The notes under the pieces: generated by a model
Told to the model about the DNA's origin: nothing
The model's input: only the letters and a program-made list of their open reading frames with translations
The model's database searches: none
Translations under genes and position numbers: made by a program
NCBI RefSeq assembly: GCF_029227915.1
Contig: NC_079879.1
Coordinates: forward strand, 32,370,501 to 32,434,500
DNA: 64,000 nt
Origin: Hydractinia symbiolongicarpus
Taxonomy: Eukaryota; Cnidaria; Hydrozoa; Anthoathecata; Hydractiniidae
Reading direction: 5' to 3'
Shown: positions 51,201-64,000 of the stretch, piece after piece
Layout of the letters: the number at the start of each line of letters is the position of its first letter
How positions within the stretch are numbered: the first letter of the stretch is position 1

Positions 51201-54200
51201 CTTATAAATGTCATAAATGAGACAATTGGATTCCCAGATGTAATATTCTTCTTAATTTGACATGATTGCTCGACTTCAGCTTTTACACTGGGCGCTGTGG
51301 TAGTGCTTTACTTAAAAATGTAGATAAATAATTCATTTTTTACTGTGCGTCCAATCCTAACCGTTAGCGCGCGCTGAAGAAATAGAGAAAGTTTCTAAAA
51401 CTACATTTCATTGACTTTCTAACGGTATCAGTCCGTTTGAGTTACACCGGCTGCGTCACATATTCGTACCAACTTATATTGAGCGATTATTTTCTGATAT
51501 TGCTAGGTTGCATCGCTTTTAAAAGTGAAAAGATTGACTGTGGGACTTAATTGAACTGATTTTAGACTTTGACCTTGTTATTGTGATAAATGAGCCAATT
51601 CGACTCCAAGAAAAAACATTCTTCTTATTTTGACATGATTGCTGTAACTCAGCGATAACAATGGCCGCTGTGGTAGTGCTTTATTTAAAAGTGTAGATGA
51701 AAAAGTCATCTTTTACTGTGGGACAAATCCTAGCCGTTAGCGCGCGCTGAAGAAACAGAGAAAGTTTTGAAAACTACATTTCATTGAATTTCTAACGGTA
51801 TCAGTCCGTTTGAGTTACAACGGCTGCGTCACATATTCTTACCAACTTATATTGAGCGATATTTTTCTGATGTTACTAGGTTGCATCGCTTTTAACGGTG
51901 GAACGAATGACTATGGGACTTAATTGAACTGATTTTAGACTTTGAACTTATAAATGTGATAAATGAGACAATTGAATCCCCAGAAGTAACATTCTTCTTA
52001 ATTTGACATGATTGCTCGACTTCAGCTTTCACACTGGGCGCTGTGGTAGTGCTTTATTTAAAAGTGTAGATAAATAAGTCAGTTTTACCTGTGAGACCAA
52101 TCCTAGCCGTTAGTGCCCGCTGAAGAAACAGAGAAAGTTTCGAAAACTACATTTCATTGACTTTCTAACGGTATCAGTCCGTTTGGGTTACAACGGTTGC
52201 GTCACATATTCGTACCAACATGTATTTAGCGATACGTTTCTGATATTACTAGGTTGCATCGCTTTTAACGGTGGAACGATTGACTATGGGACTTAATTGA
52301 ACTGATTTTAAACTTTCAATTTATAAATGTGATAAATGAGACAATTGGATCCCTAGAAGTAACATTCTTCTTAATTTGACATGATTGCTCGACTTCAGCT
52401 TTCACACTGGGCGCTATGGTAGCGCTTTACTTAAAATTGTAGATAAATAAGTCATTTTTTACTGTAGGACCAATCCTAACCGTTAGCGCGCGCAGAAGAA
52501 ATAGAGAAAGTTTCGAAAACTACATTTCATTGACTTTCTAACGGTATCAGTCCGTTTGAGTTACAACGGTTGCGTCACATATTCGTACCAACATGTATTT
52601 AGCGATACGTTTCTGATGTTACTAGGTTGCATCGCTTTTAACGGTGGAACGATTGACTATGGGACTTAATTGAACTGATTTTAGACTTTGAACTTATAAA
52701 TGTGATAAATGAGACAATTGGATCCCCAGAAGTAACATTCTTCTTAATTTGACATGATTGCTCGAGTTCAGCTTTCACATTGGGCGCTGTGGTAGCGCTT
52801 TACTTAAAAATGTAGATAAATAAGTCATTTTTTACTGTGGGACCAATCCTAGCCGTTAGCTCGCGCTGAAGAAATAGAGAAAGTTTCAAGAACTACATTT
52901 CATTGTCTTTCTAACTGTATCAGTTTGTTTGAGCTTCAAGGGTTGTGTCACATATTCGTACCAACATGTATTTAGCGATATGTTTCTGATGTTACTAGGT
53001 TGCATCGCTTTTAACGGTGGAACGATTGACTATGGGACTTAATTGAACTGATATTAGACTTTGAACTTATAAATGTGATAAATGAGACAATTGGACCCCA
53101 AGAAATAACATTCTTCTTAATTTGACATGATTGCTCGACTTCAGCTTTCACACTGGGCGCTGTGGTAGTGCTTTATTTAAAAGTGTAGATAAATAAGTCA
53201 GTTTTACCTGTGAGACCAATCCTAGCCGTTAGCGCGCGCAGCAGAAACATAGAAAGTTTCGAAAACTACATTTCATTGACTTTCTAACGGTATCAGTCCG
53301 TTTGGGTTACAACGGTTGCGTCACATATTCGTACCAACATGTATTTAGCGATACGTTTCTGATGTTACTAGGTTGCATCGCTTTTAACGGTGGAACGATT
53401 GACTATGGGACTTAATTGAACTGATTTTAAACTTTCAATTTATAAATGTGATAAATGAGACAATTGGATCCGTAGAAGTAACATTCTTCTTAATTTGACA
53501 TGATTGCTCGACTTCAGCTTTCACACTGGGCGCTATGGTAGCGCTTTACTTAAAATTGTAGATAAATAAGTCATTTTTTACTGTAGGACCAATCCTAACC
53601 GTTAGCGCGCGCTGAAGAAATAGAGAAAGTTTCGAAAACTACATTTCATTGACTTTCTAACGGTATCAGTCCGTTTGAGTTACAACGGTTGCGTCACATA
53701 TTCGTACCAACATGTATTTAGCGATACGTTTCTGATGTTACTAGGTTGCATCGCTTTTAACGGTGGAACGATTGACTATGGGACGTAATTGAACTGATTT
53801 TAGACTTTGAACTTATAAATGTGATAAATGAGACAATTGGATCCCCAGAAGTAACATTCTTCTTAATTTGACATGATTGCTCGAGTTCAGCTTTCACATT
53901 GGGCGCTGTGGTAGCGCTTTACTTAAAAATGTAGATAAATAAGCCATTTTTTACTGTGGGACCAATCCTAGCCGTTAGCTCGCGCTGAAGAAATAGAGAA
54001 AGTTTCAAGAACTACATTTCATTGTCTTTCTAACTGTATCAGTTTGTTTGAGCTTCAAGGGTTGTGTCACATATTCGTACCAACATGTATTTAGCGATAT
54101 GTTTCTGATGTTACTAGGTTGCATCGCTTTTAACGGTGGAACGATTGACTATGGGACTTAATTGAACTGATATTAGACTTTGAACTTATAAATGTGATAA

Positions 54201-57200
54201 ATGAGACAATTGCACCCCAAGAAATAATATTCTTCTTAACTTGACATGATTGCTCGACTTCAGCTATTACACTGGGCTCTGTGGTAGTGCTTTATTTAAA
54301 AGTGTAGATAAATAAGTCAGTTTTAACTGTAGGACCAATCCTAGCCGTCAGCGCGCGCTGAAGAAATAGAGAAAGTTTCAAAAACTACATTTCATTGACT
54401 TTCTAACGGTATCAGTCCGTTTGAGTTACAACGGTTGCGTCACATATTCGTACCAACATGTATTTAGCGATATGTTTCTGATGTTACTAGGTTGCATCGC
54501 TTTTAACGGTGGAACGATTGACTATGGGACTTAATTGAACTGATTTTAGGCTTTGAACTTATAAATGTCATAAATGAGACAATTGGATTCCCAGATGTAA
54601 TATTCTTCTTAATTTGACATGATTGCTCGACTTCAGCTTTTACACTGGGCGCTGTGGTAGTGCTTTACTTAAAAATGTAGATAAATAATTCATTTTTTAC
54701 TGTGCGTCCAATCCTAACCGTTAGCGCGCGCTGAAGAAATAGAGAAAGTTTCTAAAACTACATTTCATTGACTTTCTAACGGTATCAGTCCGTTTGAGTT
54801 ACACCGGCTGCGTCACATATTCGTACCAACTTATATTGAGCGATATTTTTCTGATATTGCTAGGTTGCATCGCTTTTAAAAGTGAAAAGATTGACTGTGG
54901 GACTTAATTGAACTGATTTTAGACTTTGACCTTGTTAATGTGATAAAGGAGCCAATTCGACTCCAAGAAAAAACATTCTTCTTATTTTGACATGATTGCT
55001 GTAACTCAGCGATAACAATGGCCGCTGTGGTAGTGCTTTATTTAAAAGTGTAGATGAAAAAGTCATCTTTTACTGTGGGACAAATCCTAGCCGTTAGCGC
55101 GCGCTGAAGAAACAGAGAAAGTTTTGAAAACTACATTTCATTGACTTTCTAACGGTATCAGTCCGTTTGAGTTACAACGGCTGCGTCACATATTCTTACC
55201 AACTTATATTGAGCGATATTTTTCTGATATTGCTAGGTTGCATCGCTTTTAACAGTGACAAGATTGACTGTGGGACTTAATTGAACTGATTTTGGACTTT
55301 GACCTTGTTAGTGTGATAAATGAGCCAATTCGACTCCAAGAAATAACATTCTTCTTATTTTGACATGATTGCTGTAACGCAGCGATAACAATGGCCGCTG
55401 TGGTAGTGCTTTATTTAAAATTGTAGATAAATAAGTCAGTTTTACCTGTGGGACCTATCCTAGCCGTTAGCGCGCGCTGAAGAAACAGAGAAAGTTTCGA
55501 AAAAAACATTTCACTGACTTTCTAACGGTATCAGTCCGTTTAAGTTACAACGGTTGCGTCACATATTCGTACCAACATGTATTTAGCGATACGTGTCTGA
55601 TGTTACTAGGTTGCATCGCTTTTAACGGTGAAACGATTGACTATGGGACTTAATTGAACTGATTTTAAACTTTCAATTTATAAATGTGATAAATGAGACA
55701 ATTGGATCCCTAGAAGTAACATTCTTCTTAATTTGACATGATTGCTCGACTTCAGCTTTCACACTGGGCGCTATGGTAGCGCTTTACTTAAAATTGTAGA
55801 TAAATAAGTCATTTTTTACTGTAGGACCAATCCTAACCGTTAGCGCGCGCAGAAGAAATAGAGAAAGTTTCGAAAACTACATTTCATTGACTTTCTAACG
55901 GTATCAGTCCGTTTGAGTTACAACGGTTGCGTCACATATTCGTACCAACATGTATTTAGCGATACGTTTCTGATGTTACTAGGTTGCATCGCTTTTAACG
56001 GTGGAACGATTGACTATGGGACTTAATTGAACTGATTTTAGACTTTGAACTTATAAATGTGATAAATGAGACAATTGGATCCCCAGAAGTAACATTCTTC
56101 TTAATTTGACATGATTGCTCGAGTTCAGCTTTCACATTGGGCGCTGTGGTAGCGCTTTACTTAAAAATGTAGATAAATAAGTCATTTTTTACTGTGGGAC
56201 CAATCCTAGCCGTTAGCTCGCGCTAAAGAAATAGAGAAAGTTTCAAGAACTACATTTCATTGTCTTTCTAACTGTACCAGTTTGTTTGAGCTTCAAGGGT
56301 TGTGTCACATATTCGTACCAACATGTATTTAGCGATATGTTTCTGATGTTACTAGGTTGCATCGCTTTTAACGGTGGAACGATTTACTATGGGATTTAAT
56401 TGAACTGATATTAGACTTTGAACTTATAAATGTGATAAATGAGACAATTGGACCCCAAGAAATAACATTCTTCTTAATTTGACATGATTGCTCGACTTCA
56501 GCTATTACACTGGGCTCTGTGGTAGTGCTTTATTTAAAAGTGTAGATAAATAAGTCAGTTTTAACTGTGGGACCAATCCTAGCCGTTAGCGCGCGCTGAA
56601 GAAATAGAGAAAGTTTCGAAAACTACATTTCATTGACTTTCTAACGGTATCAGTCCGTTTGAGTTACAACGGTTGCGTCACATATTCGTACCAACATGTA
56701 TTTAGCGATACGTTTCTGATGTTACTAGGTTCCATCGCTTTTAACGGTGGAACGATTGACTATGGGACTTAATTGAACTGATTTTAGACTTTGAACTTAT
56801 AAATGTGATAAATGAGACAATTGGATCCCCAGTAGTAACATTCTTCTTAATTTGACATGATTGCTCGAGTTCAGCTTTCACATTGGGCGCTGTGGTAGCG
56901 CTTTACTTAAAAATGTAGATAAATAAGCCATTTTTTACTGTGGGACCAATCCTAGCCGTTAGCTCGCGCTGAAGAAATAGAGAAAGTTTTAAGAACTACA
57001 TTTCATTGTCTTTCTAACTGTATCAGTTTGTTTGAGCTTCAAGGGTTGTGTCACATATTCGTACCAACATGTATTTAGCGATATGTTTCAGATGTTACTA
57101 GGTTGCATCGCTTTTAACGGTGGAACGATTGACTATGGGACATAATTGAACTGATATTAGACTTTGAACTTATAAATGTGATAAATGAGACAATATGACC

Positions 57201-58750
57201 CCAAGAAATAACATTCTTCTTAACTTGACATGATTGCTCGACTTCAGCTATTACACTGGGCTCTGTGGTAGTGCTTTATTTAAAAGTGTAGATAAATAAG
57301 TCACTTTTAACTGTAGGACCAATCCTAGCCGTTAGCGCGCGCTGAAGAAATAGAGAAAGTTTCGAAAACTACATTTCATTGACATTCTAACGGTATCAGT
57401 CCGTTTGAGTTACAACGGTTGCGTCACATATTCGTACCAACATGTATTTAGCGATATGTTTCTGATGTTACTAGGTTGCATCGCTTTTAACGGTGGAACG
57501 ATTGACTATGGGACTTAATTGAACTGATTTTAGGCTTTGAACTTATAAATGTCATAAATGAGACAATTGGATTCCCAGATGTAATATTCTTCTTAATTTG
57601 ACATGATTGCTCGACTTCAGCTTTTACACTGGGCGCTGCGGTAGTGCTTTACTTAAAAATGTAGATAAATAATTCATTTTTTACTGTGCGTCCAATCCTA
57701 ACCGTTAGCGCGCGCTGAAGAAATAGAGAAAGTTTCTAAAACTACATTTCATTGACTTTCTAACGGTATCAGTCCGTTTGAGTTACACCGGCTGCGTCAC
57801 ATATTCGTACCAACTTATATTGAGCGATATTTTTCTGATATTGCTAGGTTGCATCGCTTTTAAAAGTGAAAAGATTGACTGTGGGACTTAATTGAACTGA
57901 TTTTAGACTTTGACCTTGTTAATGTGATAAATGAGCCAATTCGACTCCAAGAAAAAACATTCTTCTTATTTTGACATGATTGCTGTAACTCAGCGATAAC
58001 AATGGCCGCTGTGGTAGTGCTTTATTTAAAAGTGTAGATGAAAAAGTCATCTTTTACTGTGGGACAAATCCTAGCCGTTAGCGCGCGCTGAAGAAACAGA
58101 GAAAGTTTTGAAAACTGCATTTCATTGACTTTCTAACGGTATCAGTCCGTTTGAGTTACAACGGCTGCGTCACATATTCTTACCAACTTATATTGAGCGA
58201 TATTGTTCTGATATTGCTAGGTTGCATCGCTTTTAACAGTGACAAGATTGACTGTGGGACTTAATTGAACTGATTTTGGACTTTGACCTTGTTAATGTGA
58301 TAAATGAGCCAATTCGACTCCAACAAATAACATTCTTCTTATTTTGACATGATTGCTGTAACGCAGCGATAACAATGGCCGCTGTGGTAGTGTTTTATTT
58401 AAAATTGTAGATAAATAAGTCAGTTTTACCTGTGGGACCAATCCTAGCCGTTAGCGCGCGCTGAAGAAACAGAGAAAGTTTCGAAAAAAACATTTCACTG
58501 ACTTTCTAACGGTATCAGTCCGTTTAAGTTACAACGGTTGCGTCACATATTCGTACCAACATGTATTTAGCGATACGTGTCTGATGTTACTAGGTTGCAT
58601 CGCTTTTAACGTTGGAACGATTGACTATGGGACTTAATTGAACTGATTTTAGACTTTGAACTTATAAATGTGATAAATGAGACAATTGGATCCCCAGAAG
58701 TAACATTCTTCTTAATTTGACATGATTGCTCGACTTCAGCTTTCATACTG
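48290..58750 (+). repeat. Nine-monomer higher-order repeat (3357-bp period)
   Basis: The rare reading TTAAACTTTC falls at 48951, 50070, 52308, 53427 and 55665. The differences are 1119, 2238, 1119 and 2238, so a pattern of 3+6 monomers repeats with a period of 3357 bp, or nine monomers. An independent marker, the monomer with AATGTCATAAATGAG, recurs at the same period (51187 and 54544). Copies run from about 48.8, 52.2 and 55.7 kb. They differ by few substitutions, apart from one monomer of the first copy (about 51,860-52,180) that belongs to another family. A fourth, displaced start is at 60887. This is the most regular part of the window. No gene is present. Confidence 0.88.
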
Positions 58751-60620
58751 GGCGCTGTGGTAGCGCTTTACTTAAAATTGTAGATAAATAAGACATTTTT
58801 TACTGTGGGACCAATCCTAACCGTTAGCGCGCGCTGAGGAAATAGAGAAAGTTTCGAAAACTACATTTCATTGACTTTCTAACGGTATCAGTCCGTTTGA
58901 GTTACAACGGTTGCGTCACACAGTTGTACCAACATGTGTTTACCGATATGTTTCTGATATTACTAGATTCCATCGCTTTTAACAGTGAAACGATTGACTG
59001 TGTGACTTAATTGAACTGATTTTAGACTTCAAACTTATAAATGTGATAAATGAGACAATTGGACCCCAAGAAATAACATTCTTCTTAATTTGACATGATT
59101 GCTCGATTTCAGCTATTACACTGGGCTCTGTGGTAGTGCCTTATTTAAAAGTGTAGATAAATATGTCAGTTTTAACTGTGGGACCAATCCTAGCCGTTAG
59201 CGCGCGCTGAAGAAATAGAGAAAGTTTCGAAAACTACATTTCATTGACTTTCTAACGGTATCAGTCCGTTTGACTTACAACAGTTGCGTCACATATTCGT
59301 ACCAACATGTATTTAGCGATACGTTTCTGATGTTACTAGGTTGCATCGCTTTTAACGGTGGAACGAATGACTATGGGACTTAATTGAACTGATTTTAGGC
59401 TTTGAACTTATAAATGTCATAAATGAGACAATTGGATTCGCAGATGTAATATTCTTCTTAATTTGACATGATTGCTCGACTTCAGCTTTTACACTGGGCG
59501 CTGCGGTAGTGCTTTACTTAAAAATGTAGATAAATAATTCATTTTTTACTGTGCGTCCAATCCTAACCGTTAGCGCGCGCTGAAGAAATAGAGAAAGTTT
59601 CTAAAACTACATTTCATTGACTTTCTAACGGTATCAGTCCGTTTGAGTTACACCGGCTGCGTCACATATTCGTACCAACTTATATTGAGCGATATTTTTC
59701 TGATATTGCTAGGTTGCATCGCTTTTAAAAGTGAAAAGATTGACTGTGGGACTTAATTGAACTGATTTTAGACTTTGACCTTGTTAATGTGATAAATGAG
59801 CCAATTCGACTCCAAGAAAAAACATTCTTCTTATTTTGACATGATTGCTGTAACTCAGCGATAACAATGGCCGCTGTGGTAGTGCTTTATTTAAAAGTGT
59901 AGATGAAAAAGTCATCTTTTACTGTGGGACAAATCCTAGCCGTTAGCGCGCGCTGAAGAAACAGAGAAAGTTTTGAAAACTACATTTCATTGACTTTCTA
60001 ACGGTATCAGTCCGTTTGAGTTACAACGGCTGCGTCACATATTCTTACCAACTTATATTGAGCGATATTGTTCTGATATTGCTAGGTTGCATCGCTTTTA
60101 ACAGTGACAAGATTGACTGTGGGACTTAATTGAACTGATTTTGGACTTTGACCTTGTTAATGTGATAAATGAGCCAATTCGACTCCAACAAATAACATTC
60201 TTCTTATTTTGACATGATTGCTGTAACGCAGCGATAACAATGGCCGCTGTGGTAGTGCTTTATTTAAAATTGTAGATAAATAAGTCAGTTTTACCTGTGG
60301 GACCAATCCTAGCCGTTAGCGCGCGCTGAAGAAACAGAGAAAGTTTCGAAAAAAACATTTCACTGACTTTCTAACGGTATCAGTCCGTTTAAGTTACAAC
60401 GGTTGCGTCACATATTCGTACCAACATGTATTTAGCGATACGTGTCTGATGTTACTAGGTTGCATCGCTTTTAACGTTGGAACGATTGACTATGGGACTT
60501 AATTGAACTGATTTTAGACTTTGAACTTATAAATGTGATAAATGAGACAATTGGATCCCCAGAAGTAACATTCTTCTTAATTTGACATGATTGCTCGACT
60601 TCAGCTTTCACACTGGGCGC
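57528..60620 (+). repeat. Five-monomer offset duplication (1865 bp)
   Basis: TTTTAGG with its following monomers recurs at 57528 and 59393, 1865 bp apart. The two sequences stay nearly identical for about 1.2 kb, to about 58,755 and 60,620. Both contain AACGCAGCGATAACAATGG and GATACGTGTCTGATG. Between them, 58,755-59,390 instead matches 48,300-48,940 at an offset of 28 monomers (TTTACCGATATG at 48495 and 58939). Adding 1865 to the expected position of the fourth 3357-bp copy (59022) gives 60887, where it is found, so this gain displaced the higher-order repeat. Confidence 0.82.
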
Positions 60621-62250
60621 TGTGGTAGTGCTTTATTTAAAAGTGTAGATAAATAAGTCAGTTTTACCTGTGAGACCAATCCTAGCCGTTAGCGCGCGCT
60701 GAAGAAACAGAGAAAGTTTCAAAAACTACATTTCATTGACTTTCTAACGGTATCAGTCCGTTTGGGTTACAACGGTTGCGTCGCATATTCGTACCAACAT
60801 GTATTTAGCGATACGTTTCTGATATTACTAGGTTGCATCGCTTTTAACGGTGGAACGATTGACTATGGGACTTAATTGAACTGATTTTAAACTTTCAATT
60901 TATAAATGTGATAAATGAGACAATTGGATCCCTAGAAGTAACATTCTTCTTAATTTGACATGATTGCTCGACTTCAGCTTTCACACTGGGCGCTATGGTA
61001 GCGCTTTACTTAAAGTTGTAGATAAATAAGTCATTTTTTACTGTAGGACCAATCCTAACCGTTAGCGCGCGCAGAAGAAATAGAGAAAGTTTCGAAAACT
61101 ACATTTCATTGACTTTCTAACGGTATCAGTCCGTTTGAGTTACAACGGTTGCGTCACATATTCGTACCAACATGTATTTAGCGATACGTTTCTGATGTTA
61201 CTAGGTTGCATCGCTTTTAACGGTGGAACGATTGACTATGGGACTTAATTGAACTGATTTTAGACTTTGAACTTATAAATGTGATAAATGAGACAATTGG
61301 ATCCCCAGAAGTAACATTCTTCTTAATTTGACATGATTGCTCGAGTTCAGCTTTCACATTGGGCGCTGTGGTAGCGCTTTACTTAAAAATGTAGATAAAT
61401 AAGTCATTTTTTACTGTGGGACCAATTCTAGCCGTTAGCTCGCGCTGAAGAAATAGAGAAAGTTTCAAGAACTACATTTCATTGTCTTTCTAACTGTATC
61501 AGTTTGTTTGAGCTTCAAGGGTTGTGTCACATATTCGTACCAACATGTATTTAGCGATATGTTTCTGATGTTACTAGGTTGCATCGCTTTTAACGGTGGA
61601 ACGATTGACTATGGGACTTAATTGAACTGATATTAGACTTTGAACTTATAAATCTGATAAATGAGACAATTGGACCCCAAGAAATAACATTCTTCTTAAT
61701 TTGACATGATTGCTCGACTTCAGCTATTACACTGGGCTCTGTGGTAGTGCTTTATTTAAAAGTGTAGATAAATAAGTCAGTTTTAACTGTTGGCTCCAAT
61801 CCTAGCCGTTAGCGCGCGCTGAAGAAATAGAGAAAAATTCGAAAACTACATTTCATTGACTTTCTAACGGTATCAGTCCGTTTGAGTTACAACGGTTGCG
61901 TCACATATTCGTACCAACATGTATTTAGCGATATGTTTCTGATGTTACTAGGTTGCATCGCTTTTAACGGTGGAACGATTGACTATGGGACTTAATTGAA
62001 CTGTTTTTTAGGCTTTGAACTTATAAATGTCATAAATGAGACATGTGGATTCCCAGATGTAACATTCTTCTTAATTTGACATGATTGCTCGACTTCAGCT
62101 TTTACACTGGGCGCTGTGGTAGTGCTTTACTTAAAAATGTAGATAAATAAGTCATTTTTTACTGTGCGTCCAATCCTAACCGTTAGCGCGCGCTGAAAAA
62201 ATAGAGAAAGTTTCTAAAACTACATTTCATTGACTTTCTAACGGTATCAG
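60621..62250 (+). repeat. Partial fourth copy of the nine-monomer repeat
   Basis: The TTAAACTTTC monomer at 60887 is followed by GCGCGCAGAAGAAATAG (about 61,070), by the GAGTTCAGCTTTCACATTG monomer (about 61,343) and by the monomer with AATGTCATAAATGAG (about 62,025). The order matches the 3357-bp unit, but a stretch is skipped. The copy is therefore incomplete and ends at about 62,250, where the array changes to divergent families. Confidence 0.78.
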
Positions 62251-64000
62251 TCCGTTTGAGTCACAACGGTTGCGTCACATATTCGTATCAACATGTATTT
62301 AGCGATATGTTTCTGATAGTACTAGGTTCCATCGCTTTTAACGGTGAAACGATTGACTGTGGGATTTAATTGAACTGATTTTGGACTTTGACCTTGTTAT
62401 TGTGATAAGTCAGCCGATTCGACTCTAAGAAATAACATTCTTCTTAATTTAACATGGTTGCTGTAACTTAGCGATGACACTAGTCGCTGTGATAGCGCTT
62501 TATTTAAAAGTGTAGATGAATAAGTCATTTTTTACTGTGGGACAAATCCTAGCCGTTAGCGCGCTGACGAAGTGGCATCAGTTTCAAAAACTGCATCTCA
62601 TTGACTTACTAACGGTATCAGTCCGTTTCACCTACAACGGTTGCGTCACCTATATGTACCAACATGTATTTAGCGATATGTTTCTGATATTACGAGGTTG
62701 CATTGCTTTTAACGGTGAAACGATTGACTGTGGGACTTAATTGAACTGGTTTTGGACTTTGACCTTGTTAATGTGTTAAATGAGCCAATTCGACTCCAAG
62801 AAATTTTCATAATTTGACACGATTGTTGGAAATCAGCGATTACACTGGCCGCTGTGATAGCGCTTTATTTAAAACTGTAGATAAATAAGTCATTTTTTAC
62901 TGTGGAACCAATCCTAACCGTTTGCTCGCGCTGAAGAAATAGAGAAAGTTTCAAGAACTACATTTCATTGTCTTTCTAACGGTATCAGTTTGTTTGAGTT
63001 TCAAGGGTTGTGTCACATATTCGTACCAACATGTATTTAGCGATATGTTTCTGATATTACTAGGTTCCATCGCTTTTAACAGTGAAACGATGACTGTGTG
63101 ACTTAATTGAACTGATCTTAGACTTTGAACTTATAAATGTGATAAATGAGACAATTGAACCCCAAGAAATAACATTCTTCTTAATTTGACATGATTGCTC
63201 GACTTCAGCTTTAACACTGGGCTCTGCGGTAGTGCTTTATTTAAAAGTGTAGATAAATAAGTCAGTTTTAAATGTGGGACCAATCCTAGCCGTTACCGCA
63301 CGCTGAAGAAATAGAGAAAGTTTGGAAAACTGCATTTCATTGACTTTCTAACGGTATCAGTCCGTTTGAGTTACAACGGTTGCGACACATATTTGTATCA
63401 ACATGTATTTAGCGATATGTTTCTGATATTACTAGGTTTCATTGCTTTTAACGGCGAAACGATTGACTTTGGGTCTTAATTGAACTAATTTTGGACTTTG
63501 ACCTTGTTAATGTGATAAATGAGTCAATTCGACTCCAAGAATTAACACTCTTCTTAATTTGACATGATTACGGGAACTCAGCGATAACACTGGCCGCTGT
63601 GATAGCGCTTTATTTAAAACTGTAGATAAATAGGTCATTTTTTACTGTGGAACCAATCCTAGCCGTTAGCGCGCGCTGACAAAACAGGATCAGTTTCAAA
63701 ACCTACATTTCATTGACTTACTAACGGTGTCAGTCCGTTTCACCTACAACGGTTGCGTCACCTATATGTACCAACATGTATTTAGCGATATGTTTCTGAT
63801 ATTACGAGGTTGCATTGCTTTTAACGGTTAAACGATTGACTGTGGGACTTAATTGAAATGATTTTGGACTTTGACCTTGTTAATGTGATAAATGAGCCAA
63901 TTCGACTCCAAGAAATAACATTCTTCTTATTTTGACATGATGGCTGTAACTCAGCGATAACAATGGCCGCTGTGGTAGTGCTTTATTTGAAAGTGTAGAT
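62251..64000 (+). repeat. Satellite array, divergent monomers to the right edge
   Basis: Four to five monomers differ more from each other than those in the preceding 13 kb. Near 62,800 one has lost about seven bases, reading AAGAAATTTTCATAATTTG where AAGAAATAACATTTTTC is usual. Monomers near 62,590 and 63,710 share TCCGTTTCACCTACAACGG with monomers near 27,460 and 39,000. A short plus-strand reading at 62516-62740 is satellite and not a gene. The array continues past the window. Confidence 0.9.

Noticed and set aside
1-64000. CRISPR array
   Set aside because: Repeats are about 373 bp with no separate unique spacers, in an animal-type sequence with LINE and Penelope elements. It is a satellite.
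1-64000. tRNA, rRNA or pol III genes within monomers
   Set aside because: No cloverleaf, no A/B box pair at proper spacing and no rRNA core sequence was recognised in the monomers.

Overview
The window is eukaryotic, almost certainly animal, non-genic DNA. About 57 of the 64 kb is one tandem satellite array with a monomer of about 373 bp, roughly 153 copies by spacing, all in the same orientation. Both window edges lie inside the array. No host gene, tRNA, rRNA or CRISPR array is visible. The only protein-coding sequence belongs to two retroelements inserted on the minus strand: an APE-type LINE (31249-35683) and a broken Penelope-like element with a GIY-YIG nuclease domain (41183-43570). Both kinds are common in invertebrates. 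The LINE's protein style, with an esterase-like ORF1 part followed by an APE-RT ORF2, reminds me most of cnidarian elements, but that is memory and not a search. The setting fits pericentromeric or other constitutive heterochromatin.

Layout. 1-31248: satellite in several families. It includes a clean 3-monomer tandem duplication (7309-9549), a block recurring at 8, 13 and 5 monomers (11.9-19.6 kb), a 7-monomer, 2609-bp tandem duplication (19.64-24.85 kb), and a block of about 2.5 kb (26782-29293) that recurs at 35684-38195 just beyond the LINE. 31249-35683: LINE. 35684-41182: satellite. 41183-43570: Penelope-like element with a 15-bp target duplication. 43571-64000: satellite, with a 9-monomer, 3357-bp higher-order repeat from about 48.8 to 58.5 kb, interrupted by a 5-monomer (1865-bp) shift.

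How the parts relate. Satellite phase continues across both insertions, so each element landed in a pre-existing array and removed little or nothing. The LINE site has an uninterrupted paralogue at 26781-26784, which fixes its borders and shows a target duplication of only 2 bp. ORF2 of the LINE is open for about 1030 codons with all expected endonuclease and RT motifs. It has no upstream ATG and begins at a U UUU UUA heptamer inside its overlap with ORF1, so -1 ribosomal frameshifting is a testable expression mechanism. ORF1 is split by a frameshift and lacks the GDS part of its esterase, so this copy is probably not autonomous. The Penelope-like copy carries several frameshifts and stops and is dead. 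Short ORFs elsewhere in the array are chance readings of the satellite.
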